Assembly: GCF_023898315.1 (NCBI RefSeq)
Contig: NC_064616.1
Span: 708,255,389-708,319,388 of the forward strand
Direction of reading: 5' to 3'
From: Schistocerca nitens
Taxonomy: Eukaryota; Arthropoda; Insecta; Orthoptera; Acrididae
Length of the DNA stretch: 64,000 nucleotides
This document shows positions 10,736 through 22,235 of the stretch, piece by piece. Each line of letters starts with the position of its first letter. Within the stretch, counting starts at the first letter, position 1. A program made the translations under genes and the position numbers. The notes under the pieces are model-generated. The model did not search any database. It was not told the DNA's origin and saw only the letters and a program-made list of their open reading frames with translations.

Positions 10736-10931
10736 AGTTCTACAGACATGTCACTGACCAGGAAAGTACTTGGGCTCGAACAAACAGATCTGTATGAACG
10801 TTTGGCTATAGGACCATTATGTACCTCTGAATGTGCTGGTGGGTGTCGTTTTTCTGCAAAACTCTGCAGTCATGCTCTAGATATCACTCTAGATGTAATT
10901 GTAGACGCCATACGCAATGTAGCAATCTTAA

Positions 10932-13138
10932 CTATAAATGTAAATGCGGAATGTCAATAAAATGCTCCGAGCAATGCGAATGACTGCAAAACGCACAGTG
11001 AAGAAATGCAAGTTGATCGCATGGCGTATTTGTACATTCTATAATATCAGTGTTGAACGCCACGTCAATGACACTTCTGAAGTTGTTCACTGGTTCACCA
11101 ATATCGTAGCCAGCGTTCTGCCACGCGTAACGAAGGATTGGTCTGTATACTCCCGCAGATAACTGATTGTAAATGACAGAATGCATATTCATGATAAAGA
11201 ATCTGTCGTGCAATTTCGGCTGCATATTACTGGAACGTAGTTTAATGAAGTCTGTTATTCTCTTGGCATATATTTTATATTGCCTGAAGAAATACACATC
11301 CAGAGGTTGTGCATATTTTGTAGTTTTAGGAGGAATGATTTTTAAATCTACATGTTTTCCGCCAGATGCTTCCAGTAGTACTCGTTCATCCTTATGTCCA
11401 GACCAGGAGTCACAAAGTACTAATGACTTTCTCGACAAATGTGGATTCAAAACTGACAGGAAAAACGTCTTCAGATGTTGTTTCGCCATCTTCCCACTCA
11501 CACTTGCATCGACGACGACATTTGGAGGGCACCGCGTTTCTATTTCCCTTGACACGCGGGGTCCAAACTTTCCACTGGATTCTTGGAAGCAAATATAGAG
11601 TTAGTCTGCCAATCGTCCGTCCACTGATATAGCAACATCGTGTGGTGTCACCGCCAGACACCACACTTGCTAGGTGGTAGCTTAAATCGGCCGCGGTCCA
11701 TTAGTACATGTCGGACCCGCGTGTCGCCACTGTCAGGATCGCAGACCGAGAACCACCACAAGGCAGGTCTCGAGAGCCGGACTAGCACTCGCCCCAGTTG
11801 TACGACGACTTTGCTAGCGACTACACTAACGAAGCCTTTCTCTCATTTGCCGAGAGACAGTTAGAATAGCCTTCAGCTATGTCCATGGCTACGACCTAGC
11901 AAGGCGCCATTAGTTACTTCATGAATCTAAAGAGTCTCACTTGTATCATCAAGAATGCTGTATACCAAAGGACGATATAAAAGTTAAGTGTTCTAGTAGC
12001 TACGTTCTTTTCTTTATCACATTCATCACGTATCCTGTTCCAGACTTCGCGCCAGTCGGCGTGTGTGTACGTGTGCCTCTCGGCTACCCGTCACTGTGGA
12101 CTGGCTGCCTTGTCAGTCCACTACACATCGATCGTGTAACTATGTGTTGCACAGTTAACTGATTGCAACATCGCGACAGTGTTTCTCTCCCCTTTCATGG
12201 ATAGTGTTCTGTCATAAGAAAGTTCATAGTTGAACTGACTGATCACAGTTCCATACAGAACTAATATCAATGTTTTCCCTCGTGATATGCTCATTGACGT
12301 CAGCAACAAACGTTTGAGCTCTTTCAATCAGCTCTTCTTCGTCATCCGTATCTTTTCGTGCTTGGAGCATAGTGATACGGCGTGATGTTATCCTAGTCTC
12401 CTTTTTCAAATTAGTAATAAATCCTAGTGAAGCTGTAAAGTTTGTACACCCGAGATTTCTGGCTACGTCCAATGCCCAATGTTGTAAATGCCAATAATGA
12501 ACGGCCGAACCGCACTCTCGCGCTTCATCGAATTTCGCCATTACACGCTCCTTGATGGTCTTGAATAGCAGTGTGCGATTTCCTTTGAAAACTGTATTTC
12601 CTTCTCTTTTCTTTGCCACGTAATCCAGTATGTTTTTAATATTGCTTTTAGACTTCAGTTTAGGGTATCTTTTCAGAAGCTTGTCGTATATGTCGAAACC
12701 TCTTACGTAATAATCATCGTACATGTTCTCCAGTGTGTTGTCATCAAACGCCGTGATGATACTTGCAACTTTAACCTTCTTCTTGGGAGACGGTTGGTAT
12801 TCAGTCACTGCTTCCATCGCCTCTTCCCGCACTTGCCGTAGCACTACCGTTTGCAATGAGTTTTCGTCATTATCATCCCTATCATCATCATAATGTGTTA
12901 GTGTTACAAGAGTATCTGTTTCTAACTTATGCTCATATTTCTGCACTATAATAGATACCAGAAAACATGCGAATGATTCGCCTTCTACACCAATACCATC
13001 GTCACGAAGAAGGGTTCTTCGTAACTTCATCTCAACCAATCGCAATACATTAGCAAGATTGATTACCAATCGCCGAGCCAACTGACGCTTCAATACACAA
13101 ATAATGTCACAAAACGCAACTTCAGAGGCACACTGCAC
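10932..13138 (-). pseudogene. Pogo-like (DDE_1-type) transposase, interrupted
   Basis: The N-terminal part (13138-12224, 304 codons open) includes a CENP-B/pogo-like region, FDIYDKLLKRYPKLKSKSN, and then WNCDQS with a likely first catalytic Asp. After the solo LTR, the frame resumes with GRLADSLYICFQE-like and SGKFGPRV residues. Next comes SLVLCDSWSGHKD (second Asp), then KIIPPKTTKYAQPLDVYFF (third acidic site), and MHSVIYNQLSAGVYRPILRY. At least one further frameshift lies near 11560. The total of about 540 residues fits such transposases. Confidence 0.75.
11641..12125 (+). mobile_element. Solo LTR, 485 bp, 5-bp target duplication
   Basis: It starts TGTGGTGTCACC and ends CCACTACA, with TG and CA termini. 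The 5-bp duplication CATCG flanks it at 11636-11640 and 12126-12130. Its first 25 bp form a perfect 9-bp stem (TGTGGTGTC and GACACCACA). Related copies lie at 42627-43116, 58920-59394 and 63733-64000. No internal retroviral-type genes adjoin any of them, so recombination between two LTRs is the usual explanation. Confidence 0.88.
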
Positions 13139-13644
13139 CGTCCCTACTGGTCCCGACTGGCGTACCGGCAGGTCAGTGTGCAGTGCGGCATGGCATACGC
13201 AAGGGCCTCTAAGGGACGGCTGCAGAGTTTTGCAGATGCGGGAGTATCACTAGTGCATTAAGAGACATTTACATTATTTCTCACACGATTTTGGTGTATT
13301 TGTGTTTGTTCGAGAACAAGTACTTTCCTGGTGAGTCACAGAACAACCTAATGACACTTTGATACTTGATATGATAAAATCGTGTGATGTCAATGACCAC
13401 GTATCATTACAGGCATAGTAGGAAGTGTTAACAGATCAGCGATTTTATTTTTAAATATTGTCGGCTTTCAGTCCCGTAGCGCGTGTATCAGCAAATATGT
13501 AAACAACTGCAATTGAATTGAAGAAGAACGGAGCCATTTGCAACATCGAAGGTGGAATTATAGGGATTTGACCTGCATACCAATGTCATGAGTTAAATCC
13601 TGAATATACTTGCATGGGTTAACGTGACAGTTCATCGTGTTTCG

Positions 13645-13840
13645 CCGGTCAGGGTGGCCGAGCGGTTCTAGGCGCTACAGTCTGGAGCCGCGCGACGGCT
13701 ACGGTCGAAGGTTCGAATCCTGCCTCGGGCATGGATGTGTGTGATGTCCTTAGGTTAGTTAGGTTTAAGTAGTTCTAAGTTCTAGGGGACTGATGACCTC
13801 AGAAGTTAAGTCCCATAGTGCTCAGAGCCATTTGAACCAT
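13645..13840 (+). mobile_element. SINE A, full length
   Basis: The A-box GTGGCCGAGCGG, the B-box GGTTCGAATCC and the full tail are present. The 14-bp duplication (TTCATCGTGTTTCG and TTCATCGTGGTTCG, one mismatch) lies at 13631-13644 and 13841-13854. Confidence 0.92.
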
Positions 13841-13854
13841 TTCATCGTGGTTCG

Positions 13855-14990
13855 TTGGTAGAAGAACAAAATAAAATCTGGCGGTATTCGTGGTATTTAC
13901 GAAATGTAGGGTATTCGTGGTATTTACGAAATTTAGGAGCTTTGTGCTGGCTCTGGCTTCGACCGTATTTCTTTTCCCTTCTTTGTTATTACTAACACAG
14001 ACAAAACGCTGCAGTACTTCACTACTAGAAGTAACTTGGTCATAAACACAGACTGTCATGGATCTGAAAGTACTGCGTTATTAAAATTTGAAACTCGTGC
14101 AAATGGCAGCAGTAGTCATCGAATAAGTAATTTACATTCTTTTTAGCAGAGTAGGAATATCAAAATAGAATGTCGTAGATAGATACTTTTTAGAGTTGTT
14201 ATCGTCTATGGCTATCTTTGCTGAGTTGTCACTGCGTGGTGCTGAGTTATCCCGGAGCCCTATGACGAATATTTGTGGACTGCTAGCAGTGATAACTTCT
14301 GTTTCTCAAGTTTTGTCAGTGCCAAGCTAACTATATATAATGAATATACAAATTATTAGCAGCATTAAGTTCTGTTTTTGAAACTTCGTAAAAGTTGGTT
14401 ACTGCAATGAGAACCCATAGAAATTTTAAAATTTTTTCATCAGTAACAATTGTATGTTTATCGACCGTTAGCAGGTTATGACCGGGGCCAAGGAGATATA
14501 CTGGCGTTACGACAAACTTGTGACATCACAATAGTCGACTTCTCCGCCACACTTCGTGAAATCTCAGCTTCGTGTAGGGCCTACGGGAAATCAGTACTTA
14601 ATTGAAAAGGAACCTACAAAAGGTCTTGATTTAGCCGTGTGGTACCGAGAACTTGTATGCAGTTAAACATGCAGTCAACAATTATTAGATCCGTCTGAAA
14701 TACTGTAGTTACTCGCTTCCCGCCGGAGACAGCTGCTGGCATTCTTAAGACCAGCAGCGTCACGTTCGCGCCCCGGCCTGTCTTTCTCGCGGGCCTCGTT
14801 GTAACAAAAGTGACTTGTCGCTTCTGATTAATTTCTGTTGTACCATCTTTCATCTTGCAACCTGATCATAAACTCTGCTGTTCTACATGTATACCTTATT
14901 GCGCTAATTCAAGAAATGCATTTTTTTGTCTTTGGAGTAAGCACTTCATATTATACCACCACAAAATCCAGTCTACGGCTATGTCAGCAC
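13855..14990. other. No gene recognised
   Basis: A short direct repeat (GGTATTCGTGGTATTTACGAAAT-like, about 13883 and 13911) is visible. No coding or element call is supported. Confidence 0.4.
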
Positions 14991-15004
14991 AATAATTCAT
15001 TCTG

Positions 15005-15393
15005 TCTAAGGCGCTGCAGTCATGGACTGTGCGGCTGGTCCCGGCGGAGGTTCGAGTCCTCGCTCGGGCATGGGTGTGTGTTTGTCCTGACTATAATTTA
15101 GGTAAAGTAGTTCAAATGGTTCAAATGGCTCTGAGCACTATGGGACTTAACTTCTGAGGTCATCAGTCCCCTAGAACTTAGAACTACTTAAACCTAACTA
15201 ACCTAATGACATCACACACATCCATGCCCGAGGCAGGATTCGAACCTGCGACCGTAGCGGTCCCGAGGTTCCAGACTGTAGCGCCTAGAACCGCTCGGCC
15301 ACTCCGGCCGGCGGTTAAGTAGTGTGTAAGCTTAGGGCTTGATGACCTTAGCAGTTAAGTCCCATAAGATTTCACACACATTTGAACATTTTG
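15005..15393 (+). mobile_element. SINE A2 (related family) interrupted by SINE A
   Basis: The head has a B-box-like GGTTCGAGTCC and CTCGGGCATGGGTGTGTG. The tail reads TTAAGTCCCATAAGATTTCA and ends ACATTTGAACATTTTG. A perfect 14-bp duplication, AATAATTCATTCTG, is at 14991-15004 and 15394-15407. A SINE A copy (15111-15312) splits the body. The same family occurs reversed at 39462-39610. Confidence 0.88.
15111..15312 (-). mobile_element. SINE A nested inside SINE A2
   Basis: A full-length reverse SINE A lies between GGTAAAGTAG (15101-15110) and GGTTAAGTAG (15313-15322), a 10-bp duplication with one mismatch. The host SINE continues on both sides. Confidence 0.9.
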
Positions 15394-15970
15394 AATAATT
15401 CATTCTGAATAGAAGGTCCAAAACAAAACTTTAAGTATGCGAATACTTTTTACACACACTACGTGTAATTTCCATAGTCTCCTTTTTTTAGGAGTCTTAG
15501 GCGAACATTGTTTACGTTGGAGGATTATTTTGCTTTTGTTTCATACGTACAGTGGAATCCCACGTAGCGAGCATAATTCGTTCCAGAATCTTACTCGTAG
15601 CGTGAAACACTCGCTAAGTGAAGGAATTTATCCTATATAAATTAATGAAAAATACAATAATGCTTTCCATGCAGGAAAAGTACTAAAAGTTTTGTCTTAT
15701 TTATCCCATTTATTCAAAAGATTATACATACAGTACTACAATTACGTACTTTATTATGCACTACACATAACTAATTCTTTTTTACTGGGAAGCTATCTTC
15801 AGTCATTTCTTCTGCCGACGCTTCAACACTTGGGGAAAATGAGACACAGGATTATAGTCAAATCAATTTGTAGAACGCGTAGCCACTGCTTTACTGGGGT
15901 GATGATTTTCAACATACGATGCAACCAATACCCATGCTTTCAGCATTTCTCTTATTGCGCCAGAAGATTG

Positions 15971-16890
15971 CTAATTTGCTGTTACCGCCTCCGCCTCCTC
16001 TGAAGAACTCCTCTCCACAACTTTCTGCTGTGAAACACACTGAAATTCCATAAGCTCTTCGGTGATCATTTCTTGGCTGTGATCTTCCACAAGCTCATCG
16101 ACATCATTGTTATCCACTACCCGTCGGGTAGACCGTTCAAAAAAATGGTTCAAATGGCTCTGAGCACTATGGGACTTAACATCTGAGGTCATCAGTCCCC
16201 TAGAACTTAGAACTATTTAAACCTAACTAACCTAAAGACATCACACACATCCATGCTCAAGGCAGGATGCGAACCTGCGACCGTAGCAGTCACGCGGTTC
16301 CAGACTGAAGCGCCTAGAACCGCTCGGTCATACAGGCCGGCCCATTTCCAGTCGCATCCTCCTGGCCAAAGACACAATCTCGTTGACTACAGGCTCCATA
16401 TGTACTGACTCAGATACCTCAGAGTTACATTCGACAACGCACTCCGGCCAAACTTCTTCCAGGCAGAAGTGAGAGTTCGCTTGGTACCCCTCCCCAGACC
16501 TTTTCGATCATCTTGACGAGGCAACGACGCTGAAGTAATATTTCAGTCAACGCAAAGCAATGCACGAGGAGCGCTTTAGTGTAGAGCTTCTTAAAGTTAG
16601 AAATAATCTGCTGGTCCATAGGCTGCAGTAACGGAGTGGTGTTGGGAGGCAGGAATTGGATCTTGAAATTCTTCAAGGAGGCGGTCTTGTAAGCCTGGAT
16701 AATGGACAGGAGCGTTGTCCATAACAAACAAGAGATGGAGTGGCAGATTTATATTACCCAAATAGTTTTTCACTGAAGGACCAAACTTTTGATTGATCCA
16801 ATCACAAAAAAGATCACGTGTCAGCTAAGCCTTGTTGTTGGACCTCCACATCACATTTAACCTGCTCTTCTGGACTTTACACTTCTTCAA
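15971..16890 (-). pseudogene. Tigger-like transposase, C-terminal half
   Basis: Reading inward on the minus strand, SIPVALKKCKVQKSRLNVMW leads to LTRDLFCDWINQKFGPSV. It continues with LLFVMDNAPVH (catalytic Asp) and IQFLPPNTTPLLQPMDQQII (third acidic site), then SNFKKLYTKALL. After the SINE, DNNDVDELVEDHSQEMITEE matches the acidic Tigger tail. There are several stops and frameshifts. Pogo-type transposases cut DNA with a DDD triad. The first Asp is not present here. Confidence 0.85.
16139..16341 (-). mobile_element. SINE A with extra 3' tail
   Basis: This is a reverse SINE A inside the Tigger remnant. In the SINE's own orientation its tail continues into an extra GAACGGTCTACCCGACGGG (16117-16138 on the plus strand), which is not part of Tigger. 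The same extension occurs on the SINE at 48.8 kb. The first bases form a 15-bp near palindrome, CTACCCGTCGGGTAG. Confidence 0.85.
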
Positions 16891-16900
16891 GGCTACAGGT

Positions 16901-17628
16901 ATTGATGTTATTCTGTGACATAACAACATACGTGGATACGAAATGGAACGATCGCTTAGGCTCAAGCGTACGTACGTAAAGCTTCTCTTAGGTTATAAAA
17001 GAGAATATTTGCAGAACAGCAGAAAATTTCTATGACATATACGGTCTAGAATACTCACCCGTGTGGAATTCATATTAATTTGGAGCAATAGAGGACATAG
17101 ATAGTATAGAAATAACAGCGACGGGCATAATCAGAGTTTTTATTACTTCTTTGGCGAGACTGTCAGAAATAAATATTCACATCTATTGGTCATTAGGAAG
17201 AAGATATTTTCTACCTCGAGTTAAAACCTCCTTGGATAATTACTAGTTTCTGCTTTTACAGATGAATCTATGAACATTCTCCATTTCGATACGTAGGCCC
17301 TTAGAGACTATGAAGAAAAAATTACATTCATATCAGAATCATATAGGCAACCGTCCAACGCTCAATAAGAAAATAAAATGGAAAGAATCCTTGATATTTC
17401 GTACAATAGGAAGTATCATCTGACACGCATATTATTCTTCTTAGTAGGATACATGTGTAGATGTAGCAAAGTGATTCGTTGCAACGGGAAATGTAGATGA
17501 AACCTTATTTAAGTTCACGAATACTGGCTGTGAAACTTTGTTTCGTCACGATAAAAAATGTTGTTCATCTGACTAACAGACGAGAAATTACATAAGAATG
17601 CAAAAACCCACACCTGAACAACAAAGGA
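16901..17628. other. No gene recognised
   Basis: AT-rich DNA with no open frame or repeat that I can identify. Confidence 0.4.
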
Positions 17629-17800
17629 ATGTTAGGGATTAGCGCCCTGTCGACGGCGAACTCATTAGAGGCGCTGCACATGCTCGGATGAAATGAATCA
17701 ACCCGGCATTGAACTTAATTGTTTCAGAAACACCTAAATCTGGATAGCAGCACATGGTGTGAATCCGAATACGAGCCTAGTGCCTTAAACACTTCGATAT
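17629..17800 (-). mobile_element. Decayed SINE B-like copy
   Basis: The order of motifs follows the reverse SINE B. There is a CGCCCTGTCGACGGCGAACTC block and CCGGCATT. Then CACCTAAATCTGGATAGC, GTGTGAATCCGAATACGAGC (head with B-box complement) and CTTAAACAC follow. Many substitutions indicate an old copy. No duplication was found. Confidence 0.5.
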
Positions 17801-20474
17801 CTCAATCAGCGGTAAATCGGTGATATGGTTTTCAATGGTACTGGGGTTACCAAAAATTCATCCCAGATTATCAGAACATGATAAAGCTCTGTGTCGCCTA
17901 CAACATGTAATCAGAGGGAAATTTCGAGACAAATGAACGTAGCCAATTGGGCTATGCAGGATGACAAGGTTTCTCCAAACTGATCATTACTTTGTTAAGA
18001 AAACTGAAACTCTCTACACGTCCATTCCGTATGGAATTATTAACTGATTGGTCGAAGGCAGAATTAACAAGATTATTGTAAATAACATTTTCCGAACTTT
18101 ATTGCTATTGCCTTGAGCGATTCATTGAAATCTATTTCTGTTACTGAATTAATACTAAGGCCAATATGAATAACATATTACACAAAATGCTTATCAATAA
18201 GACAGTCAGACTAAAATCAGGGCAGGTATAAACTGAGCAACCCACCTCTAACAAATGATTTATTTAAAATTTATCTACACCGGTAGTATAGCGTTGTGGA
18301 CCATAAATGAGATAAGTAAAATTCCCGCCTAATTCTTCTGTTCATTCTCGTCTTTTCCCAGAGGAAAAAATAAACAATATTCAACTCGCTGCCACCTTTT
18401 CGGTTATCGTATTCTGACATAACACTTTATTTTAACTAACAAATCTGTTAGACAAATAATTAAAGGTCTCAAAACCTATCCAAATAAAAGCTGAGCGACG
18501 AAAAGCGACAGCTCTCTGTTGTAAATTGCGGACGAAGTTCTTGGTACAGATTCTTCCTGGAATACGTCCCATCAAGACTTATAATTTTGTGTGAAACTGT
18601 TGGAGGCCTAATCTTTTCAATGCTTATTATTGTGGGTGCCGATACTGTATCTAATTAAATTTCTAGCTATTTGCGACTTGTGCCTAATGTTATTGAAAAT
18701 TATTCGGACGACCCGTACCTGGATAGTGACGTGTTTAAGTGCGTTTATTTCCATGTGTGCTGACAATTGTCTTCCGTTTACTAACTTCTACAGTATTTCA
18801 TACAGTTGCAATGTGGCCAAGTTTCTTACAAAAATTGCATACAGCAGCTAAAAATGGTCGATCTTGCCTGTCGTGACTTCTGAAACAGTCAAAGAGTTTG
18901 TCCGCGTCTAGGGTTTCGTGCCTGTGTCTGAATTTCTCATCGTCCACTTGTGTCTGCTGTCACGCAGCGACGGGCTGATAACAGTCCTAGCTGACTTGAA
19001 AGCAGCTGTGAACATCGGAGATTATGACGTGTAATTTAGGGCACAGGTTCACTGGAGTGTGATAATAGAAATGCTTCACAGGCTGTCACGGAATTTACTT
19101 CTCCAATTCGGTTAGTTGTTAAAACTCTTTGTCTGATGGTTTTGCTAACTCAAGTGCCTGATTTATTTTTAGTAGTTCTCCCAATGATGGGTTTGTTAGC
19201 TTTAACGCCTCATATCGGACTCCTTGGTCAGGGATATGCTGCACATGGCATGTTATTGAATTAGCGCAAGATCCTTCAAAGTTATGAGATGTGAACCCAC
19301 ATTTGAGGCTTAGGCCGCAAATATCTGCCGCCCACGCTTTATATGACTGCTTTTGCTCGTTTCGTAGTTACAGAAATTTCAAATGGGCTGTTACTATGTG
19401 AGTCCTCCGTTTTGTTTCCTTTATTTTGTTTTGCAAAAGTAAGTGCCTAACATATCGCAGATTTCTTGAGAAGTTAACAACACAGCGTTTACTAACAGGC
19501 CAGTGTTCCTAAGCAACCTATACACTTCAGTGTCAGACCACGCCGGTTCATAGTGTCTTTTATCTTAAAAGGTTCGTAGCGCCGATAACGTTTTACGTAT
19601 ATCTGCCAGCTTTCTTAAGCTGGTTGGAAAGGCGGTGACTGCTGTGTTACGGATTGCGGCTGTGGTGCTGCTGTGACCTCCGATGCTTATTTCTACAGCA
19701 GTAGTAACTGGAATAATTATTCTTGCCGTGCTTGCTGCGGTATCAAGCGCTGTTCTCATACTTTTAACAGCTTTGTAATTTCAGCTGCCTCTCGTTGATG
19801 TGCACTGCAGCGAGCGGCGCTTCTCTTCCATGCCACTGTTCTGTAGATGGTATGACGATGATTCGCGATTCACAAACATCGATACAGTAAGTAGTAAGAA
19901 CACATCCACAAGTCTCAGTCCTAGTGCCAGCTAAGTAGATGCTGAAGAGTTTCTGTTCAAAGTCAGACAGCAACAGTAACAATCTATAAAAGATTACAGG
20001 CGAAATCCGTGGTGTTCCTGAGAAGACAACACGACGATGGGGCCTGCGATTATTGGAAGTACTTAACTTCTACAAAGGCAAGGAACGGACAACTGTAGCT
20101 ATAGACGTAGCTGAAATCCTTTTCCAGATGGATGGTGAAATTCTAAACATCAAAGACGTTTAGACTGAGCTTGTATAATGTCACATTAGAAATAAGTGAG
20201 TGTTCTGTCAGGTCCACTGATCGCTACTGTTCAGTGCCGACGTTACACAAGGTATACCCGAATTCCGTAGGTTATTTAGCATTACTTTCTGACTGTTTTG
20301 ATATAAAAGTCCATGGGGACCAGTGTCTTGTTACAGAGTAATTGATCGTGGTTAGATTTTAAACTCATTTATGTTTGTATCTGGGAATCGGTAGTGTTTA
20401 CGTCTACCGCACGCGATACTGCCATCGTGCCTCTCCGAAGTCAGCCGATAAGGAGAAAGCCTCAGACACGGTCA
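17801..20474. other. No gene recognised
   Basis: This is 2.7 kb with only short open frames and no recognised transposon domains. It could be non-coding host DNA or very old repeats. Confidence 0.4.
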
Positions 20475-21189
20475 ATCGATTTGGCTCATATTTGGCAGGT
20501 CGCTTGTGTACAACCTGAAATGAAATATTCTGAAATATTTTGGATTTGCAACCCTTCGTTTTTGAGAAAACTACACCTAACACAGATGGTGTGCAGTCGA
20601 CACAGAATTGACGGTATTATCAGATAACTGAAAACAGAGCATTTTTCATCAACATATATGGGGTCTGTAAACGCATATTTTACTAAAAACCGAGGGAAGG
20701 AACTTTTTCGACTGCCACATATGTACCCGTAAGGTACGCACTTCCCAGCGATGTTCTCAAATATTTCTTTTAATTTGTATCTTTTCCCACATAGAAACTG
20801 GTAGGAATAAGTGTGTTAGTCAGGTAAGTAAATAAGTAAATCGATAAGGAAGAATAACAAAGTAGACAAATTTCTCAAACTATTTGGATTAGCAAGGAAT
20901 TAAAATTTTAAATCTCGTTGTATGAGAGCAATTCCGGGCGAGATTGCTACGACGGCGAGTTTGCGACGCACATTACTGCAAGGAAGAAAACCTAACCCTT
21001 GCCGCAGTTGGTAGTGTACATAAAATAACGCATTCGTACACGATTCAATATTCTATCACAGCGTCTGGAAAATTGTTGCCTGAAGTTTTCCTGCGTTTGT
21101 AACAAACTGATTGTCAGTTTGGTCCTCGGGAAATAGAAGAGGTCAATCGTTTAAACCGACTCGTTAAAAAATGTTTACTTCACTTGCTC

Positions 21190-21600
21190 CGAATCCGGCA
21201 CATAGGACAATTCAGATTGCAAGTCATATCTTGCGAACATTTTAAAGCCATACATTGCTGATAATAAGTTTTATCTGATATTAGATTCCTGGCGTGGGCA
21301 AACGTCAAGTGGATTAGCATGTTTATAGATAACGAGGGCCAAGCGATTTGCGCGATAGAAGCAATAGTGCCAAACTCCACATCTGTATTCCAGCAACGTG
21401 ATTGTTATTTTTATCGCCAAGTTAAAAGCATCATTTCGAGGCTTCATTCAAAATTACAGTCTGTCACTGGAAACCAAGCGGGAATTGTACAACAGAGCGG
21501 ACGTACTAACGATTAACAGCATAATTCATTATCAACTTTCAGCACCGTTATCGCATGCGTGGTATGCATCAAAGTTAACCCCCGAAAAAGAAATATTTTA
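21190..21600 (+). pseudogene. Pogo-like transposase remnant between long inverted arms
   Basis: Across three frames one reads NKFYLILDSWRGQ, a DSW motif resembling the second catalytic Asp of the 10.9-kb transposase. Next is QQRDCYFYRQVKSII, then NSIIHYQLSAPLS and HAWYASKLTPEKEIF. These match the corresponding stretches of the other transposase in order. Frameshifts and loss of the N-terminal two-thirds make it inactive. Confidence 0.65.
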
Positions 21601-21887
21601 AAATATTCCGATGTAGTTGCTGGAAGATTGCATTCGTTAGATGCTCTTGATGCCGCGAATATATTTGCTTCGAATGTTTAAACGAGTACCATACATTTAG
21701 TTATTCGAAGAAAGTTGACATGTGGCAGGTGAATGAAAGAGGCATTGTAAATCTACTACGATTAAATTTTTAATTCCTTACTGATCCAAGTCGTCTGAGA
21801 AATTTACTTGCCTACCTTGTTATTACTACCTATTGATTTATTTTTAATTCTCCTTCACAAACCAATTTCAAAACGGAAGAAATAAAG

Positions 21888-21975
21888 AAAAGCTGCAGAA
21901 TGCAGCTGGGAACCGAACACAGGCTCATCGCTTCGTTGTCAGACGCCTTGGTCGCTACACCAACGGCGCTATCAT
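21888..21975 (-). repeat. tRNA-like segment present in one arm only
   Basis: Reversed, this reads GCGCCGTTGGTGTAGCGACC and later GTGTTCGGTTCCCAGC. These look like tRNA A-box and B-box regions. The opposite arm has no equivalent, so it was either inserted here or lost there. It may be a short SINE head. I do not call it a working tRNA. Confidence 0.35.
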
Positions 21976-22235
21976 TGAACAACTCTTAACTTATGGATAC
22001 ATAAGCAGCAGTTCAAAAAAATTCTTTTCTCGATTTACAGAAAAATATGCGTTTGCAGACCCCATATCTGTTGCAAAATGCTCTCTTCTCGATTATCTAT
22101 CGATCTTGTCAATTCTGAGTCGGCTGCATTTCATGAAATTTAGGGGCAGTTTTCTCAAAACCGCGAGATTGTCGAGTCAAAATATCTTAGAGACTTTCAT
22201 TTTAGGCTGTGCACAAGCGACGAACCAAATATGAG

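Larger units (their letters stand above)
10736..13346 (-). mobile_element. Pogo-related DNA transposon split by a solo LTR
   Basis: The ends form imperfect inverted repeats. One matching block is ACCAGGAAAGTACTT near 10757 and its reverse near 13331, followed on the inner side by CTCGAACAAAC. A second block, CTGCAAAACTCTGCAG, is at 10854-10869 with its reverse at 13220-13235. The interior is a long transposase gene on the minus strand. A 485-bp solo LTR with a 5-bp duplication sits in the middle. Without the LTR the element would be about 2.1 kb. Confidence 0.72.
15550..16900 (-). mobile_element. Tigger/pogo-like transposon remnant
   Basis: One terminal inverted repeat starts CAGTGGAATCCCACG at 15550, directly after a TA (15548-15549). 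It continues with the AACACTCGCTAAG motif typical of such ends. The interior encodes a Tigger-type transposase C-terminal half on the minus strand, split by a SINE A. The opposite end and the N-terminal half are missing, so the element is truncated near 16900. Confidence 0.75.
20475..22235 (+). mobile_element. Pogo-related element with ~450-bp inverted arms
   Basis: The left arm (about 20475-20910) and right arm (about 21760-22235) are reverse complements over several blocks. One is GATTTGGCTCATATTTGG against GATTCGGCTCATATTTGG. Another is TATGGGGTCTGTAAACGCAT against TATGGGGTCTGCAAACGCAT. A third is GGATTAGCAAGGAATTAAAA against GGATCAGTAAGGAATTAAAA. The 850-bp interior holds a transposase remnant. 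The arms are diverged, so the element is old. Weaker similarity may extend outward to about 20430 and 22290. Confidence 0.7.
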
